This document shows positions 18,417 to 26,717 of a DNA stretch of 64,000 nucleotides, piece after piece. The DNA is taken from the NCBI GenBank assembly GCA_001752465.1, contig MDJB01000012.1, positions 1-64,000 of the forward strand. Direction: 5' to 3'. Both the position numbers and the translations under genes were made by a program. Below the pieces are notes generated by a model. The model searched no databases and was not told the origin of the DNA. It was given only the letters and a program-made list of their open reading frames with translations. The first letter of the stretch is position 1. Each line of letters begins with the position of its first letter. Source of the DNA: Haemophilus quentini (GTDB lineage: Bacteria; Pseudomonadota; Gammaproteobacteria; Enterobacterales; Pasteurellaceae).

Positions 18417-19257
18417 ATTTTGGAATTCCACGTAGTAATCCTACGGGTTCAAAAGATTCCATTGAAGTTGGGGCAGGCATTTCTGTAAATAATAAAACAA
18501 AGGGTTTAGGCGGGATTACTTTTTTATTACGCCATAAGTTGCTCATTCCGACAAGTTGGATATCTTCAGGTAAACTGTTAATTCCTGCTTGTAACACGGC
18601 AATGGTATTTGGACGAGGATGTCCTATCGCAATCGCGGTACCATGTTTCCTTGCATATTGAATTACAGCTTGAAATTGATGTTGAACGTCAGCTAGTTCG
18701 TTACTGTCATCTAAAAATATATGACGATCTAAGGAACGAACACCTTGTTCTTTTGCTATTTTCCCTGCTACAGATTTTCCTATTGTTCGACTATCTAAAA
18801 AGAACAAATGTTTTTCTTGAAGTGCGGTCATTAAATAAGTCATTAATTGGGGATCAGCCGTAGCCGCACTGCCCATGTGATTATTCATGCCAATGGCATA
18901 ATTCACGATATTTTTTGCTGTATTTACCCGATCATTGACCTGCGCTGAAGACATTCCTAAATGTAGTCCTCCATCTTCTATTTTCACCGCACTCACCGGT
19001 TGCATCGGCATATGAATTAAAATGTCTCGGCCTTGAGATTTTGCTTCTTGATTACGTGCTCGAGCATGAGGTGCAGCAGGAATAATTGCGACGGAAATTT
19101 CACGCGGCATTGCAAAAATAGCTGCATCTTCTTTGAGATGATAGCCGACATCATCAATAACAATTGCAAGTTTATTTTGTGCAAGAGAGATGGAAGTATA
19201 AAGTGCGGTAGAAAAAATGATGAAAATTTTCACCGCACTTTTTATGAGAAGTTTCAT
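18415..19257 (-). CDS. Divergent polysaccharide deacetylase family protein (YibQ-like)
   Basis: I place the start at 19257, where ATG overlaps the envC stop as TAATG; a Met four codons earlier is also possible. The 280-residue product has a signal peptide (residues 1-26) followed by LAIVIDDVGYH and, further on, ILIHMPMQP and AIAIGHPRPNT, conserved blocks of the divergent polysaccharide deacetylase (DUF610) family. It is periplasmic. The E. coli homologue lies beside envC too, suggesting a linked role in envelope or division; the enzymatic activity is uncertain. Confidence 0.88.
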   Translation of the reverse strand: MKLLIKSAVKIFIIFSTALYTSISLAQNKLAIVIDDVGYHLKEDAAIFAMPREISVAIIPAAPHARARNQEAKSQGRDILIHMPMQPVSAVKIEDGGLHLGMSSAQVNDRVNTAKNIVNYAIGMNNHMGSAATADPQLMTYLMTALQEKHLFFLDSRTIGKSVAGKIAKEQGVRSLDRHIFLDDSNELADVQHQFQAVIQYARKHGTAIAIGHPRPNTIAVLQAGINSLPEDIQLVGMSNLWRNKKVIPPKPFVLLFTEMPAPTSMESFEPVGLLRGIPK

Positions 19258-20489
19258 TAACGAATCCATCCAGTTGGATTCACTGGTGTGCCTTTTCGGC
19301 TAATTCCAAAATAGAGTGCGGAACGAGAGATTTCACCAGTATTACCCACTTGAGCAATAGTTTGCCCAGCAGAAACTAGTTGACCAACTTTTACTAATAC
19401 AGCTTGATTGAAACCATATAAACTTAAGTCGGTTTCTCCATGTTTAACGATGACCATATAACCGTAGCCATTCAAATACCCAGCTAAAATTACACGTCCA
19501 GCAGCAATGGCTTTGACTGCAGTTCCGGCTGCTGCCCCAATAACCATACCTTTCCAACGAACTTCACCGGCCTGAATAGTTCCAAAATTATGTAAAGTTA
19601 GCCCTGAAACTGGTGCAGAATATTGTTTTTTGGCAATCCCTAAACCACTTGTGCTGTTAAGCAATTGACGTTCTTGTGCTGTCGGTTGATAAGGTTTTGA
19701 AGTCCTTTTTTCTTCAGTTTTTTGTCGTTGTGAAAGCGCTTCACGCTCTTTTTTTTCTTGTTCTAAGGCCACTTTTTCCGCACGTTGAATTTCTTGACGG
19801 AGCGCTTGTTCATTAGCCTTTAGGCTATCCAATTTATTTTGATCTCTCGCTAAATTCTTATTAAGTTCATTTAGCGTAGATTGACGTTCTTGTTGTGATT
19901 TTTGTAATTCTTGTTGTTGTTTTTTTTGCGTTAAAAGTTTATCTCGATGATTTTTGTGCTGACCTAAAATTGATTCTTTTTGGGATACAATTTGAGCTTG
20001 TGTTGCTTTTAAACTATCAATTATTTCGATTCGAACTTGGTTTAAATGTTGATAGTACACTTTCATGCGTTCTGCTTTTTCCGCATTTTTAGAAAACATT
20101 CTTTCAATAACGGAAGGATTTAAATCTGAGCGATAAATCATATCCATTTGTTTCGCTAAGCGTGATTTTTGTTCAGATTCTTGTTTTTCCAATTGTTTGA
20201 GTTGTTTATCTGAGTCAGAAATTTGCTTACGAATTTCTTTCAAGCTCATTTCTGTTTCATGTAACTCACCCACGACAGCATTAATTTTACTTTCATGGTT
20301 TTTCAAATTAGCTTGTAGCTTAGCTTGCTCGCGTTTTTGTTCAGCAATTTTAGATTCTTGTTGCTTAATTTGCTTTTGAATCTGGTTAAGATCGGAAGCA
20401 TGGTTTATTGGGGAAAAAATCAACAAACCGCTATTAAAAAGTGCGGTAAAAAATGGCAATATTTTTTTGTTTAATCCCGAATACAGCAT
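19257..20489 (-). CDS. envC: Murein hydrolase activator EnvC
   Basis: The start at 20489 (MLYSGLNKKILPF) has TTAGGAAAAATT upstream; an extension of 10 codons lacks a ribosome site. The 410-residue protein has a signal peptide, a long coiled coil (about residues 35-265) and a C-terminal LytM/M23 domain (about 300-410). The HGETDLSLYGFN segment shows the degenerate active site of EnvC-type LytM factors, which do not cut peptidoglycan but activate amidases at the division septum. An uptake sequence lies inside the signal peptide region. Confidence 0.93.
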   Translation of the reverse strand: MLYSGLNKKILPFFTALFNSGLLIFSPINHASDLNQIQKQIKQQESKIAEQKREQAKLQANLKNHESKINAVVGELHETEMSLKEIRKQISDSDKQLKQLEKQESEQKSRLAKQMDMIYRSDLNPSVIERMFSKNAEKAERMKVYYQHLNQVRIEIIDSLKATQAQIVSQKESILGQHKNHRDKLLTQKKQQQELQKSQQERQSTLNELNKNLARDQNKLDSLKANEQALRQEIQRAEKVALEQEKKEREALSQRQKTEEKRTSKPYQPTAQERQLLNSTSGLGIAKKQYSAPVSGLTLHNFGTIQAGEVRWKGMVIGAAAGTAVKAIAAGRVILAGYLNGYGYMVIVKHGETDLSLYGFNQAVLVKVGQLVSAGQTIAQVGNTGEISRSALYFGISRKGTPVNPTGWIR

Positions 20490-20664
20490 AATTTTTCCTA
20501 AATTCTTAAAATTGCACAAATCTTATCATATTTGTTAAAAGGCGAAAAAGTTTAGCCCCTATTTTTTGCTAAAGATCAGGAAAACTCGCCTTTTTGCTTT
20601 TAAACATACTCAATTTTTGCTATAAAGTGCGAATTATCTTTTACTTAAATTTTAGGAGATTCTT

Positions 20665-21348
20665 ATGGAATTAGTATTTATCCGTCACGGTTTTAGTGAA
20701 TGGAATGCGAAAAACTTGTTCACTGGTTGGCGTGATGTAAATTTAACAGAACGCGGCGTAGAAGAAGCAAAAGCAGCGGGCAAAAAATTATTAGATGCTG
20801 GCTATGAGTTTGATATCGCATTTACATCTGTGCTAACTCGTGCAATCAAAACTTGTAACATCGTGTTAGAAGAATCCCATCAATTATGGATTCCTCAAGT
20901 GAAAAATTGGCGTTTAAATGAACGTCATTATGGTGCTTTACAAGGTTTAGATAAAAAAGCTACTGCGGAACAATACGGTGACGAACAAGTTCATATTTGG
21001 CGTCGTTCTTATGACATTTCTCCACCAGATCTAGATCCACAAGATCCAAATTCTGCACACAATGACCGCCGTTACGCAAATATTCCATCTGACGTAGTGC
21101 CAAATGCAGAAAACTTAAAAATTACTTTAGAGCGTGCACTTCCATTCTGGGAAGACCAAATTGCACCAGCAATGCTTTCTGGTAAACGTGTCTTAGTTGT
21201 TGCTCACGGTAACTCACTCCGTGCGTTGGCAAAACATATTATCGGTATTTCTGATGCTGAAATTATGGATTTTGAAATTCCAACAGGCCAACCTTTAGTA
21301 TTAAAACTAGATGATAAATTAAATTACGTAGAACACTACTACCTTTAA
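20665..21348 (+). CDS. gpmA: 2,3-bisphosphoglycerate-dependent phosphoglycerate mutase
   Basis: A 227-residue glycolytic enzyme interconverting 3- and 2-phosphoglycerate. The RHG motif holds the phospho-accepting His8; His181 in VVAHGNSLR is the second catalytic His. The sequence reads RHGFS where many homologues have RHGES. The start follows TTTTAGGAGATTCTT. Codon choice is strongly biased, fitting high expression. An uptake-sequence dyad follows. Confidence 0.97.
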   Translation: MELVFIRHGFSEWNAKNLFTGWRDVNLTERGVEEAKAAGKKLLDAGYEFDIAFTSVLTRAIKTCNIVLEESHQLWIPQVKNWRLNERHYGALQGLDKKATAEQYGDEQVHIWRRSYDISPPDLDPQDPNSAHNDRRYANIPSDVVPNAENLKITLERALPFWEDQIAPAMLSGKRVLVVAHGNSLRALAKHIIGISDAEIMDFEIPTGQPLVLKLDDKLNYVEHYYL

Positions 21349-21379
21349 TTTATCGCTTTACTTTTTTAATTTAACATTC

Positions 21380-21407
21380 AAAGTGCGGTTAATTTTAACC
21401 GCACTTT
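21380..21407. terminator. Uptake-sequence dyad after gpmA, possible terminator
   Basis: AAAGTGCGGTTAA and its exact complement TTAACCGCACTTT form a 13-bp stem with a 2-base gap. Each arm holds one DNA uptake core. Such inverted USS pairs often act as terminators in Haemophilus; no long T-run follows here. Confidence 0.7.
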
Positions 21408-21425
21408 ATGTTTAAGGAGACATGA

Positions 21426-22028
21426 ATGAGAAAATTGATAACGTTCATTTTGGTGTTGTTGCCATTTTTTACGACATCAGTTAATGCAGTGCCAGTACAT
21501 AAAAATCAAATAAATAAAAAAATTGTAGTAACCAAATCTTTAGATAAAAAACAACAAACTAAAAAAACGAAAGAAACTAAATTAGTTCTAACCAAGAAAA
21601 TTAGTACTAAAAATAAAAAACAAGCTGTGAAATTGACAGACAAAAAGCCTAAAGCTTTGGTAAAGGAAATTAGCTCGAAACCTAAGACATCTATCGAGAA
21701 AAAACCGACAACAGTTGTTTCAGCAAAACATGAAAAAGCAGCAAAGGAGAAACCAGTTTATAAGCTAGTGATTGTGCCACAATGTAATGATTTTTCTGTG
21801 TCAAAAGTGTTATCTGATGCATTTAAGCAGCAAGGCGATTCAACTAAAACCAGTATGATGGTGAAACAAATTCTTCAAGCAAGAGAAACGCAATTTTATC
21901 CACAAAAAGGCATTCGAAGCTGCCATGCTTTAGTGGTGACGGATGGAAAAAGTTATCAAACAGATTACAGTGTTATTTTGAATGATAAAGGATTTTTTGT
22001 TCAGGTTGAGAATGCGATGAGTTTGTAA
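21426..22028 (+). CDS. Exported Lys-rich protein of unknown function
   Basis: A 200-residue protein with a signal peptide (residues 1-21, ending NA-VP). Residues about 25-115 are an extremely Lys/Thr/Ser-rich, probably disordered linker. The C-terminal 90 residues look folded (LVIVPQCNDFSVSKVLSDAF ... YPQKGIRSCHALVVTDGKSY), with two Cys that could pair. The start follows AAGGAGACATGA. I do not recognise a family. It may be a periplasmic protein with a flexible tether; the linker could bind peptidoglycan or DNA, but nothing shown here decides this. Confidence 0.7.
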   Translation: MRKLITFILVLLPFFTTSVNAVPVHKNQINKKIVVTKSLDKKQQTKKTKETKLVLTKKISTKNKKQAVKLTDKKPKALVKEISSKPKTSIEKKPTTVVSAKHEKAAKEKPVYKLVIVPQCNDFSVSKVLSDAFKQQGDSTKTSMMVKQILQARETQFYPQKGIRSCHALVVTDGKSYQTDYSVILNDKGFFVQVENAMSL

Positions 22029-22073
22029 ACTAGTTTGTTGAAATGAGCAAAATTTTATCTTCTTGATAAAACA

Positions 22074-22097
22074 AAACCCCGCAAATTGGCGGGGTTT
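22074..22097. terminator. Bidirectional terminator of rpmE and the Lys-rich gene
   Basis: AAACCCCGC / GCGGGGTTT, a 9-bp stem with a 6-base loop and T-runs on both sides, lies between two convergent genes. Confidence 0.92.
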
Positions 22098-22113
22098 TTT
22101 AAACAAGTCCAAA

Positions 22114-22326
22114 TTATTTTGTGCTTGGAATTTTGAAACGGCTGTTGAAACGCTCAACACGACCACCAGTATCAACAACACGTTGTTTACCAGTGTAGAA
22201 TGGGTGGCAGTTACCACATACATCAAGATTGATGTCTTTACCTAAAGTTGAACGAGTTTTGATCACATTACCACAAGAACAGGTTGCTGTGATTTCTTTA
22301 TATTCAGGATGAATACCTTGTTTCAT
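22114..22326 (-). CDS. rpmE: 50S ribosomal protein L31 (zinc-binding form)
   Basis: Starting at the Met at 22326 ([14 protein letters not shown]) gives the standard 70 residues; a four-codon extension is possible but not conserved. CSCGN and CGNCHPF supply the four zinc-ligating cysteines, so this is the C+ form whose synthesis depends on zinc. It is a lone transcription unit ending in a strong hairpin. Confidence 0.96.
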   Translation of the reverse strand: MKQGIHPEYKEITATCSCGNVIKTRSTLGKDINLDVCGNCHPFYTGKQRVVDTGGRVERFNSRFKIPSTK

Positions 22327-22500
22327 AGAAAACCTCAAAATGAAGCCACGCCGCTATAAGAACTTTCTTCCCACACCGCGTGAGTTAATAATACGCCATA
22401 ATTGGCACCAAATAGATCGCGGATTATACTGAAAAAATACAGATAAACAAGCCCTATTTTCGTGTAAAATCGTTGAGATTTTTAACCGCACTTTTCTTTT

Positions 22501-23637
22501 ATGTTAGCAAAATCTTCAAGTAACGCACCTTTTGCACAATCTGTGCTGAAATGGTATGACAAATTTGGCCGTAAACATTTGCCGTGGCAACAAGATAAAA
22601 CGCTTTATGGCGTATGGCTTTCTGAGGTGATGTTGCAACAAACACAAGTCGCGACAGTGATTCCTTATTTTGAGCGATTTATTAAAACATTTCCAAATAT
22701 CACCACACTTGCCAATGCTTCGCAAGACGAAGTTTTGCATTTATGGTCTGGTTTAGGCTATTACGCCCGGGCGCGTAATTTGCATAAAGCAGCCCAAAAA
22801 GTGCGGGATGAATTTAATGGAAATTTTCCGACAGATTTTATGCATGTTTGGGCGTTACCAGGCGTGGGGCGCTCGACAGCTGGGGCTATTTTATCTTCTG
22901 TATTAAATCAACCTTATCCGATTTTAGACGGCAACGTAAAGCGAGTGTTAGCTCGCTATTTTGCTGTTGAAGGGTGGCCTGGTGAGAAAAAAGTAGAAAA
23001 TCATTTGTGGACGCTGACGGAACAGGTTACTCCCACAGATCGTGTCGCGGATTTTAATCAAGCTATGATGGATATTGGTGCGATGGTATGTACGCGAACC
23101 AAACCAAAATGTGAGCTTTGCCCATTAAATTTGGAGTGCTTAGCTTATCAAAATCATAGTTGGGAAAAGTTTCCTGTCAAAAAACCTAAAAAAAATATGC
23201 CTGAAAAAGACACTTATTTTTTGATTTTATCTAAAAATGGCAAAGTGTGCTTGGAGCAGCGAGAAAACTCGGGATTATGGGGCGGATTGTTTTGTTTTCC
23301 ACAATTTGAAGATAAAGCTTCATTACTTAATTTTTTAGCTCAGGAAAAAGTCAGCTATTATCAAGAATGGCCAGCTTTTCGTCATACCTTTAGCCATTTC
23401 CATTTAGATATCTATCCTATTTATGCAGAAATGAACGGTGGAATTAATATTGAGCAAGCTAATTTAGATTGGCGCAAAGTTGTGGAAAGTCCAAAAGAAT
23501 ATCAATCAAATCTATCAAGTGCGGTTAAATATTGGTATGATCCGCAAAATCCTGAACAGATCGGGCTGGCTCAGCCTGTGAAGAATCTTTTAATACAATT
23601 TGCAAGGAATTATTATGGCAAGAATGGTATTTTGTGA
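22501..23637 (+). CDS. mutY: A/G-specific adenine DNA glycosylase
   Basis: A 378-residue repair enzyme that removes A opposite 8-oxoG. Glu42 and Asp143 ([10 protein letters not shown]) are the expected catalytic residues, and [12 protein letters not shown] is the helix-hairpin-helix. Cys197-X6-Cys204-X2-Cys207-X5-Cys213 binds the [4Fe-4S] cluster. The C-terminal part is the Nudix-like 8-oxoG reader. The end overlaps the start of yggX, a pairing also known in E. coli. An uptake sequence lies just before the ATG. Confidence 0.97.
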   Translation: MLAKSSSNAPFAQSVLKWYDKFGRKHLPWQQDKTLYGVWLSEVMLQQTQVATVIPYFERFIKTFPNITTLANASQDEVLHLWSGLGYYARARNLHKAAQKVRDEFNGNFPTDFMHVWALPGVGRSTAGAILSSVLNQPYPILDGNVKRVLARYFAVEGWPGEKKVENHLWTLTEQVTPTDRVADFNQAMMDIGAMVCTRTKPKCELCPLNLECLAYQNHSWEKFPVKKPKKNMPEKDTYFLILSKNGKVCLEQRENSGLWGGLFCFPQFEDKASLLNFLAQEKVSYYQEWPAFRHTFSHFHLDIYPIYAEMNGGINIEQANLDWRKVVESPKEYQSNLSSAVKYWYDPQNPEQIGLAQPVKNLLIQFARNYYGKNGIL

Positions 23638-23887
23638 GTATCTCAAACAAGAAGCGGAAGGTTTAGATTTCCAACTTTATCCTGGAGAACTAGGTAAACG
23701 AATTTTTGATTCAGTCAGTAAGAAAGCTTGGGGCGAATGGATTAAGAAACAGACAATGCTAGTGAATGAGAAAAAACTCAATATGATGAATGCGGAACAC
23801 CGTAAATTGTTAGAACAAGAAATGGTAAATTTTTTATTTGAAGGTAAAGATGTTCATATTGAAGGTTATGTTCCTCCATCAAATTAA
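23615..23887 (+). CDS. yggX: Probable Fe(2+)-trafficking protein YggX
   Basis: The start at 23615 ([11 protein letters not shown]) has AAGGAA upstream and gives 90 residues, the usual length. The segments [14 protein letters not shown] and [20 protein letters not shown] are near-identical to the enterobacterial protein. The N-terminal Cys7 is the conserved one. YggX protects Fe-S clusters, which fits its overlap with mutY, a cluster enzyme of oxidative DNA repair. Confidence 0.96.
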   Translation: MARMVFCEYLKQEAEGLDFQLYPGELGKRIFDSVSKKAWGEWIKKQTMLVNEKKLNMMNAEHRKLLEQEMVNFLFEGKDVHIEGYVPPSN

Positions 23888-23901
23888 TTGGCTGTTATAC
23901 A

Positions 23902-24978
23902 ATGAAAAAGTATCTAGTATTAGCGTTATTACCGCTTTTGTATGCTTGTAGCGATTCATTGAATCGTGGGGGCATGAATTATGATGAATCCTTTGCAAAA
24001 GACACGCAAGGGTTAGATATCCTCACAGGGCAATTCTCGCATAATATTGACCGCATTTGGGGCGTCAATGAATTGTTAGTGGCCAGTCGAAAAGATTATG
24101 TGAAATATACAGATTCTTTTTATACGCGTAGCCACGTGAGTTTTGATGAAGGTAATATCGTTATTGAAACCCAACAAGATCTAAATCATTTACATAATGC
24201 TATTGTCCATACCTTGTTAATGGGGGCGGATGCAAAAGGTATTGATTTATTTGCATCTGGAGATGTGCCGATTAGCTCTCGCCCATTCCTTTTGGGGCAG
24301 GTTGTGGATAATCAAGGGCAACAAATTGCTAATCAAGTTATCGCAAGTAATTTCGCAACTTACTTGATTCAAAATAAATTACAAACTCGTCGATTACAAA
24401 ACGGGCATACTGTGCAATTTGTTGCGATTCCAATGATTGCAAATCACGTAGAAGTACGTGCACAGAAATATTTACCATTAGTTCGTAAAGCGGCTGAACG
24501 TTATGGCATTGATGAAAGTTTGATCTTAGGTATTATGCAAACAGAATCGAGTTTTAACCCATATGCGATTAGCTACGCAAATGCTATTGGATTAATGCAA
24601 GTAGTGCCTCATACGGCAGGTCGAGATGTGTTTGCAATGAAAGGAAAGGGCGGTCAACCATCAACGCGTTATTTATATGATCCTGCGAATAATATTGATG
24701 CTGGCGTATCTTATTTGTGGATTTTACAAAATCAATATTTAGATGGGATTACAAACCCAACCTCAAAACGTTTTGCAATGATTTCTGCTTATAATAGTGG
24801 TGCTGGCGCTGTATTACGTGTTTTTGATAATGATAAGGATATGGCGATTTACAAAATTAACCAAATGTATCCAGAGCAAGTTTATCGCATTCTAACGACG
24901 GCTCACCCATCATCACAGGCTCGCAATTATTTGTTGAAAGTTGATAAGGCACAGAAAAAATTCCGTGTAAGACGATAA
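23902..24978 (+). CDS. mltC: Membrane-bound lytic murein transglycosylase C
   Basis: A 358-residue lipoprotein: lipobox LLYAC with the lipidated Cys at residue 16. The C-terminal half is an SLT domain with the catalytic Glu in [13 protein letters not shown] and the conserved [14 protein letters not shown] and [12 protein letters not shown] blocks. It cleaves glycan strands to anhydro-muropeptides, the substrate stream that anmK and murQ recycle. It follows yggX by 14 bases, in the mutY-yggX-mltC order seen in enterobacteria. Confidence 0.96.
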   Translation: MKKYLVLALLPLLYACSDSLNRGGMNYDESFAKDTQGLDILTGQFSHNIDRIWGVNELLVASRKDYVKYTDSFYTRSHVSFDEGNIVIETQQDLNHLHNAIVHTLLMGADAKGIDLFASGDVPISSRPFLLGQVVDNQGQQIANQVIASNFATYLIQNKLQTRRLQNGHTVQFVAIPMIANHVEVRAQKYLPLVRKAAERYGIDESLILGIMQTESSFNPYAISYANAIGLMQVVPHTAGRDVFAMKGKGGQPSTRYLYDPANNIDAGVSYLWILQNQYLDGITNPTSKRFAMISAYNSGAGAVLRVFDNDKDMAIYKINQMYPEQVYRILTTAHPSSQARNYLLKVDKAQKKFRVRR

Positions 24979-24998
24979 TTGAAATTTTTCAGATAATC

Positions 24999-25034
24999 AA
25001 AAATGCACGTTGGGAAATACTATCGAGCATTTTT
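24999..25034 (+). terminator. Probable terminator after mltC
   Basis: AAAAATGC / GCATTTTT form an 8-bp stem around a 20-base loop, with the T-side forming the run. One uptake sequence follows. Confidence 0.6.
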
Positions 25035-25147
25035 ATAATAAGTGCGGTTTATTTTGAAATAATTTTATTATTTCGTTGTTTTAATAAACATATTGATGAT
25101 TAACTATTCAAACGCAACGTTTTTTTGTATTTTTTTAAATTTAAGTA

Positions 25148-25176
25148 TTGACCGAATCCCGAAAAAATAGTCTAAT
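25148..25176 (+). promoter_or_regulatory. Sigma-70 promoter of the tRNA-Phe/tRNA-Asn operon
   Basis: TTGACC and TCTAAT are separated by exactly 17 bases. A GC-rich discriminator (ACGCTCCG) follows, typical of stringently controlled stable-RNA promoters. Transcription would start near 25183, 30 bases before tRNA-Phe. Confidence 0.8.
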
Positions 25177-25212
25177 ACGCTCCGTTGTCAGGCAGTAGCC
25201 AATAACGATAAC

Positions 25213-25288
25213 GCCTCGATAGCTCAGTCGGTAGAGCAGGGGATTGAAAATCCCCGTGTCGGTGGTTCGATTCCGCCTCGAGGCACCA
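25213..25288 (+). tRNA. tRNA-Phe (GAA)
   Basis: A 76-base cloverleaf with encoded CCA. The acceptor GCCTCGA pairs with TCGAGGC, the anticodon loop is TTGAAAA (GAA), and the T-arm is GGTGG-TTCGATT-CCGCC. It is followed after 2 bases by tRNA-Asn. Confidence 0.97.
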
Positions 25289-25290
25289 TT

Positions 25291-25366
25291 TCCTCCTTAG
25301 TTCAGTCGGTAGAACGGTGGACTGTTAATCCATATGTCGCAGGTTCGAGTCCCGCAGGAGGAGCCA
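25291..25366 (+). tRNA. tRNA-Asn (GTT)
   Basis: A 76-base cloverleaf with encoded CCA. The acceptor TCCTCCT pairs with AGGAGGA, the anticodon is GTT in CTGTTAA, and the T-arm is GCAGG-TTCGAGT-CCCGC-like. It is co-transcribed with tRNA-Phe. Confidence 0.97.
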
Positions 25367-25377
25367 AATTCAGAAAG

Positions 25378-25404
25378 GCCGGTAAAGAAATTTAGCGGCT
25401 TTTT
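25378..25404 (+). terminator. Terminator of the tRNA-Phe/tRNA-Asn operon
   Basis: GCCGGTAAA / TTTAGCGGC form a 9-bp stem with one mismatch and a GAAA loop, followed by TTTTT. Confidence 0.75.
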
Positions 25405-25482
25405 GCTATCTTTTGTTCCAGCACATAAATCATTTCTCCATTTAAAACGGAAGTTATTAAGCATCAGAATTAATTCTTTTCT

Positions 25483-25778
25483 TTATCTTCTTTCTTTTGT
25501 ATTTACATTGATGAGCTGAATTAATAAAGAAAAACGTTCATATGGACCTTGTGTACATTTATAAGGATTAGGTCTTATAGAAGGGATAATTTCTTTGATA
25601 TGTTGTATAGCTTGTAATAATGAAATAAGGCCTTTGGATGGGATTCAAGGAAAACTCTTTGCTATATCTAATAAGCAGGTTTTATTTTCTATAGTTTGTT
25701 GTTTTTGATATTGAATCCTAGAGATCGTATTGTGATGGAATATGAGACGGGAAATAAGATAAATCCAATAATAGTAGA
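25483..25778 (-). pseudogene. Possible decayed coding sequence beside the island's left end
   Basis: One minus-strand frame reads as protein-like from the att repeat to a stop at 25483-25485, broken by a single TGA at 25645-25647. It gives 44 codons upstream of the stop (ending ...LLDIAKSFP) and 54 downstream (IPSKGLISLLQAIQHIKE...). No start codon or upstream part is visible, so a 5' part may have been lost next to the tRNA-Leu terminator. I do not recognise a family. Except for the terminator at 25378-25404, nothing else is seen between 25367 and the island. Confidence 0.3.
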
Positions 25779-25841
25779 TAAAACAAAACCCCGCGATTAG
25801 TTTCGCGGGGTTGTGTTTAGTCAAATGGTGCCTGAGCGAGA
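25777..25841. repeat. attL: left copy of the island's direct repeat
   Basis: It aligns with 41274-41339 over about 65 bases with two mismatches and a one-base deletion. It contains the hairpin CCCCGCGA-TTAGTT-TCGCGGGG (25789-25810) and, at 25825-25841, a truncated copy of the 3' end of tRNA-Leu. It is the fragment displaced on integration. Confidence 0.9.
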
Positions 25842-25897
25842 AGTGAATTAGTTATATAAGATATTGATTTAAAATAAGTTTATTTTAGTTTATTTAT

Positions 25898-25922
25898 TTT
25901 TGGTTACTATTTTGGTTACTAA
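25898..25922. repeat. Integrase arm-type repeat, left side
   Basis: Twenty-five bases, made of two tandem TTTTGGTTACTA units, are identical to 41176-41200. It lies 57 bases inside attL. Paired identical motifs flanking both att cores are how arm-binding sites of P4-type integrases look. Confidence 0.7.
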
Positions 25923-25975
25923 GGCAAAATCTGATAAATCACAGTATATCAAAAAACTTTTTTTCTATTATAGTC

Positions 25976-26088
25976 TTCACCTCTTCACTTTTGCTAAAAA
26001 AATAAGAAAAAATCCTTATTTATTATATATTTATAATGGTGAAGACTACTTATTCAAGTCTTCACCAAGTCTTCACCAAGTCTTCACC
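25976..26088. repeat. TTCACC iteron cluster, left end (possible ori/crr)
   Basis: TTCACC occurs at 25976, 26061, 26072 and 26083 and GGTGAA at 26038. The last three are spaced exactly 11 bp as AAGTCTTCACC repeats. A matching cluster lies at 39773-39872. In satellite P4 the alpha primase-helicase binds TTCACC-core iterons in ori and crr; the primase of this island is from the same family. The stretch 25842-26295 holds no gene. Confidence 0.65.
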
Positions 26089-26214
26089 TATAAAAAATAG
26101 ATAAATTCCTATCTTAAATTATCTTTTCAAACCCAAAATCACCTAAAAAAATCACTGAATAAAATATTTTACTCAACGTATCTAATCGTATCTAAACTAT
26201 TGAAATTTAAGGTG

Positions 26215-26266
26215 TTTACTTTATATTTTTTGTATATATATTGTTCTATGGGCTTTTTATAAGCCC
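26215..26266 (+). promoter_or_regulatory. Candidate promoter and leader hairpin for the head-gene operon
   Basis: TTTACT (26215) and TATATT (26237) could be -35 and -10 boxes. They are followed by the hairpin GGGCTT-TTTAT-AAGCCC at 26250-26266, which lacks a T-run and so looks more like an operator or leader structure than a terminator. The head operon starts at 26296. Confidence 0.35.
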
Positions 26267-26295
26267 TCTTAATTAAGAACAAATAAGGGTAAAAA

Positions 26296-26703
26296 ATGCT
26301 TATTCACAACGAAGTTAGAAACGAAATCGTTACGCTAATCAAGAATAACATTCCAGAGATTGGAAATGTTTATAACGGTAGAGCATTCTTCACGAGCTTA
26401 AAACAGCAACTACCTGCAATTTCAGTATTCTTAGATGATGCAGAATGTGATTTTAAGGTAATGGGAGAATCCGAATGGCAAGCAGAACTCAATATCTCAA
26501 TCTTCCTTCCATATAGCGAGGGAGAACCCAACATTGATCGGATTGCAGAGAAGGTTAATAGCCTTATTACATTTACAGGTTATCGCCATATTCAATTTGT
26601 CAGAGGGATTCAATACCGTTATGGCTATGATGAGGATAATGCTTCTTGGATGAATGGTACGCTTTCTTACTTAATTGAATATGGTCGAGCCCCAATCAAA
26701 TAA
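26296..26703 (+). CDS. Tail-terminator-like protein (phage minor tail U family)
   Basis: A 135-residue protein similar to lambda gpU-type tail terminators: N-terminal helix (EVRNEIVTLIKNNIPEIGNVYNGR), then PAISVFLDDAECDFKVMGESEWQAELNISIFLPY, the family's beta core. In lambda gpU caps the head-proximal end of the tail. In an element without other tail genes it would be the part that meets a borrowed tail. Its position as first gene of the head operon, before the capsid, is unusual. The assignment is by pattern, not by a search. Confidence 0.7.
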   Translation: MLIHNEVRNEIVTLIKNNIPEIGNVYNGRAFFTSLKQQLPAISVFLDDAECDFKVMGESEWQAELNISIFLPYSEGEPNIDRIAEKVNSLITFTGYRHIQFVRGIQYRYGYDEDNASWMNGTLSYLIEYGRAPIK

Positions 26704-26717
26704 CGCAAGGAAAACTT

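Noticed and set aside
20665..21348. RHGFS in place of RHGES in gpmA as loss of function
   Set aside because: All catalytic residues are kept and the rest of the protein is strongly conserved.
25334..25519. A 61-codon plus-strand frame
   Set aside because: It starts inside tRNA-Asn and runs through its terminator; no ribosome site.
26038..26092. Short repeats as a toxin-antitoxin or CRISPR leader
   Set aside because: They fit the TTCACC iteron pattern repeated at the other end of the island.
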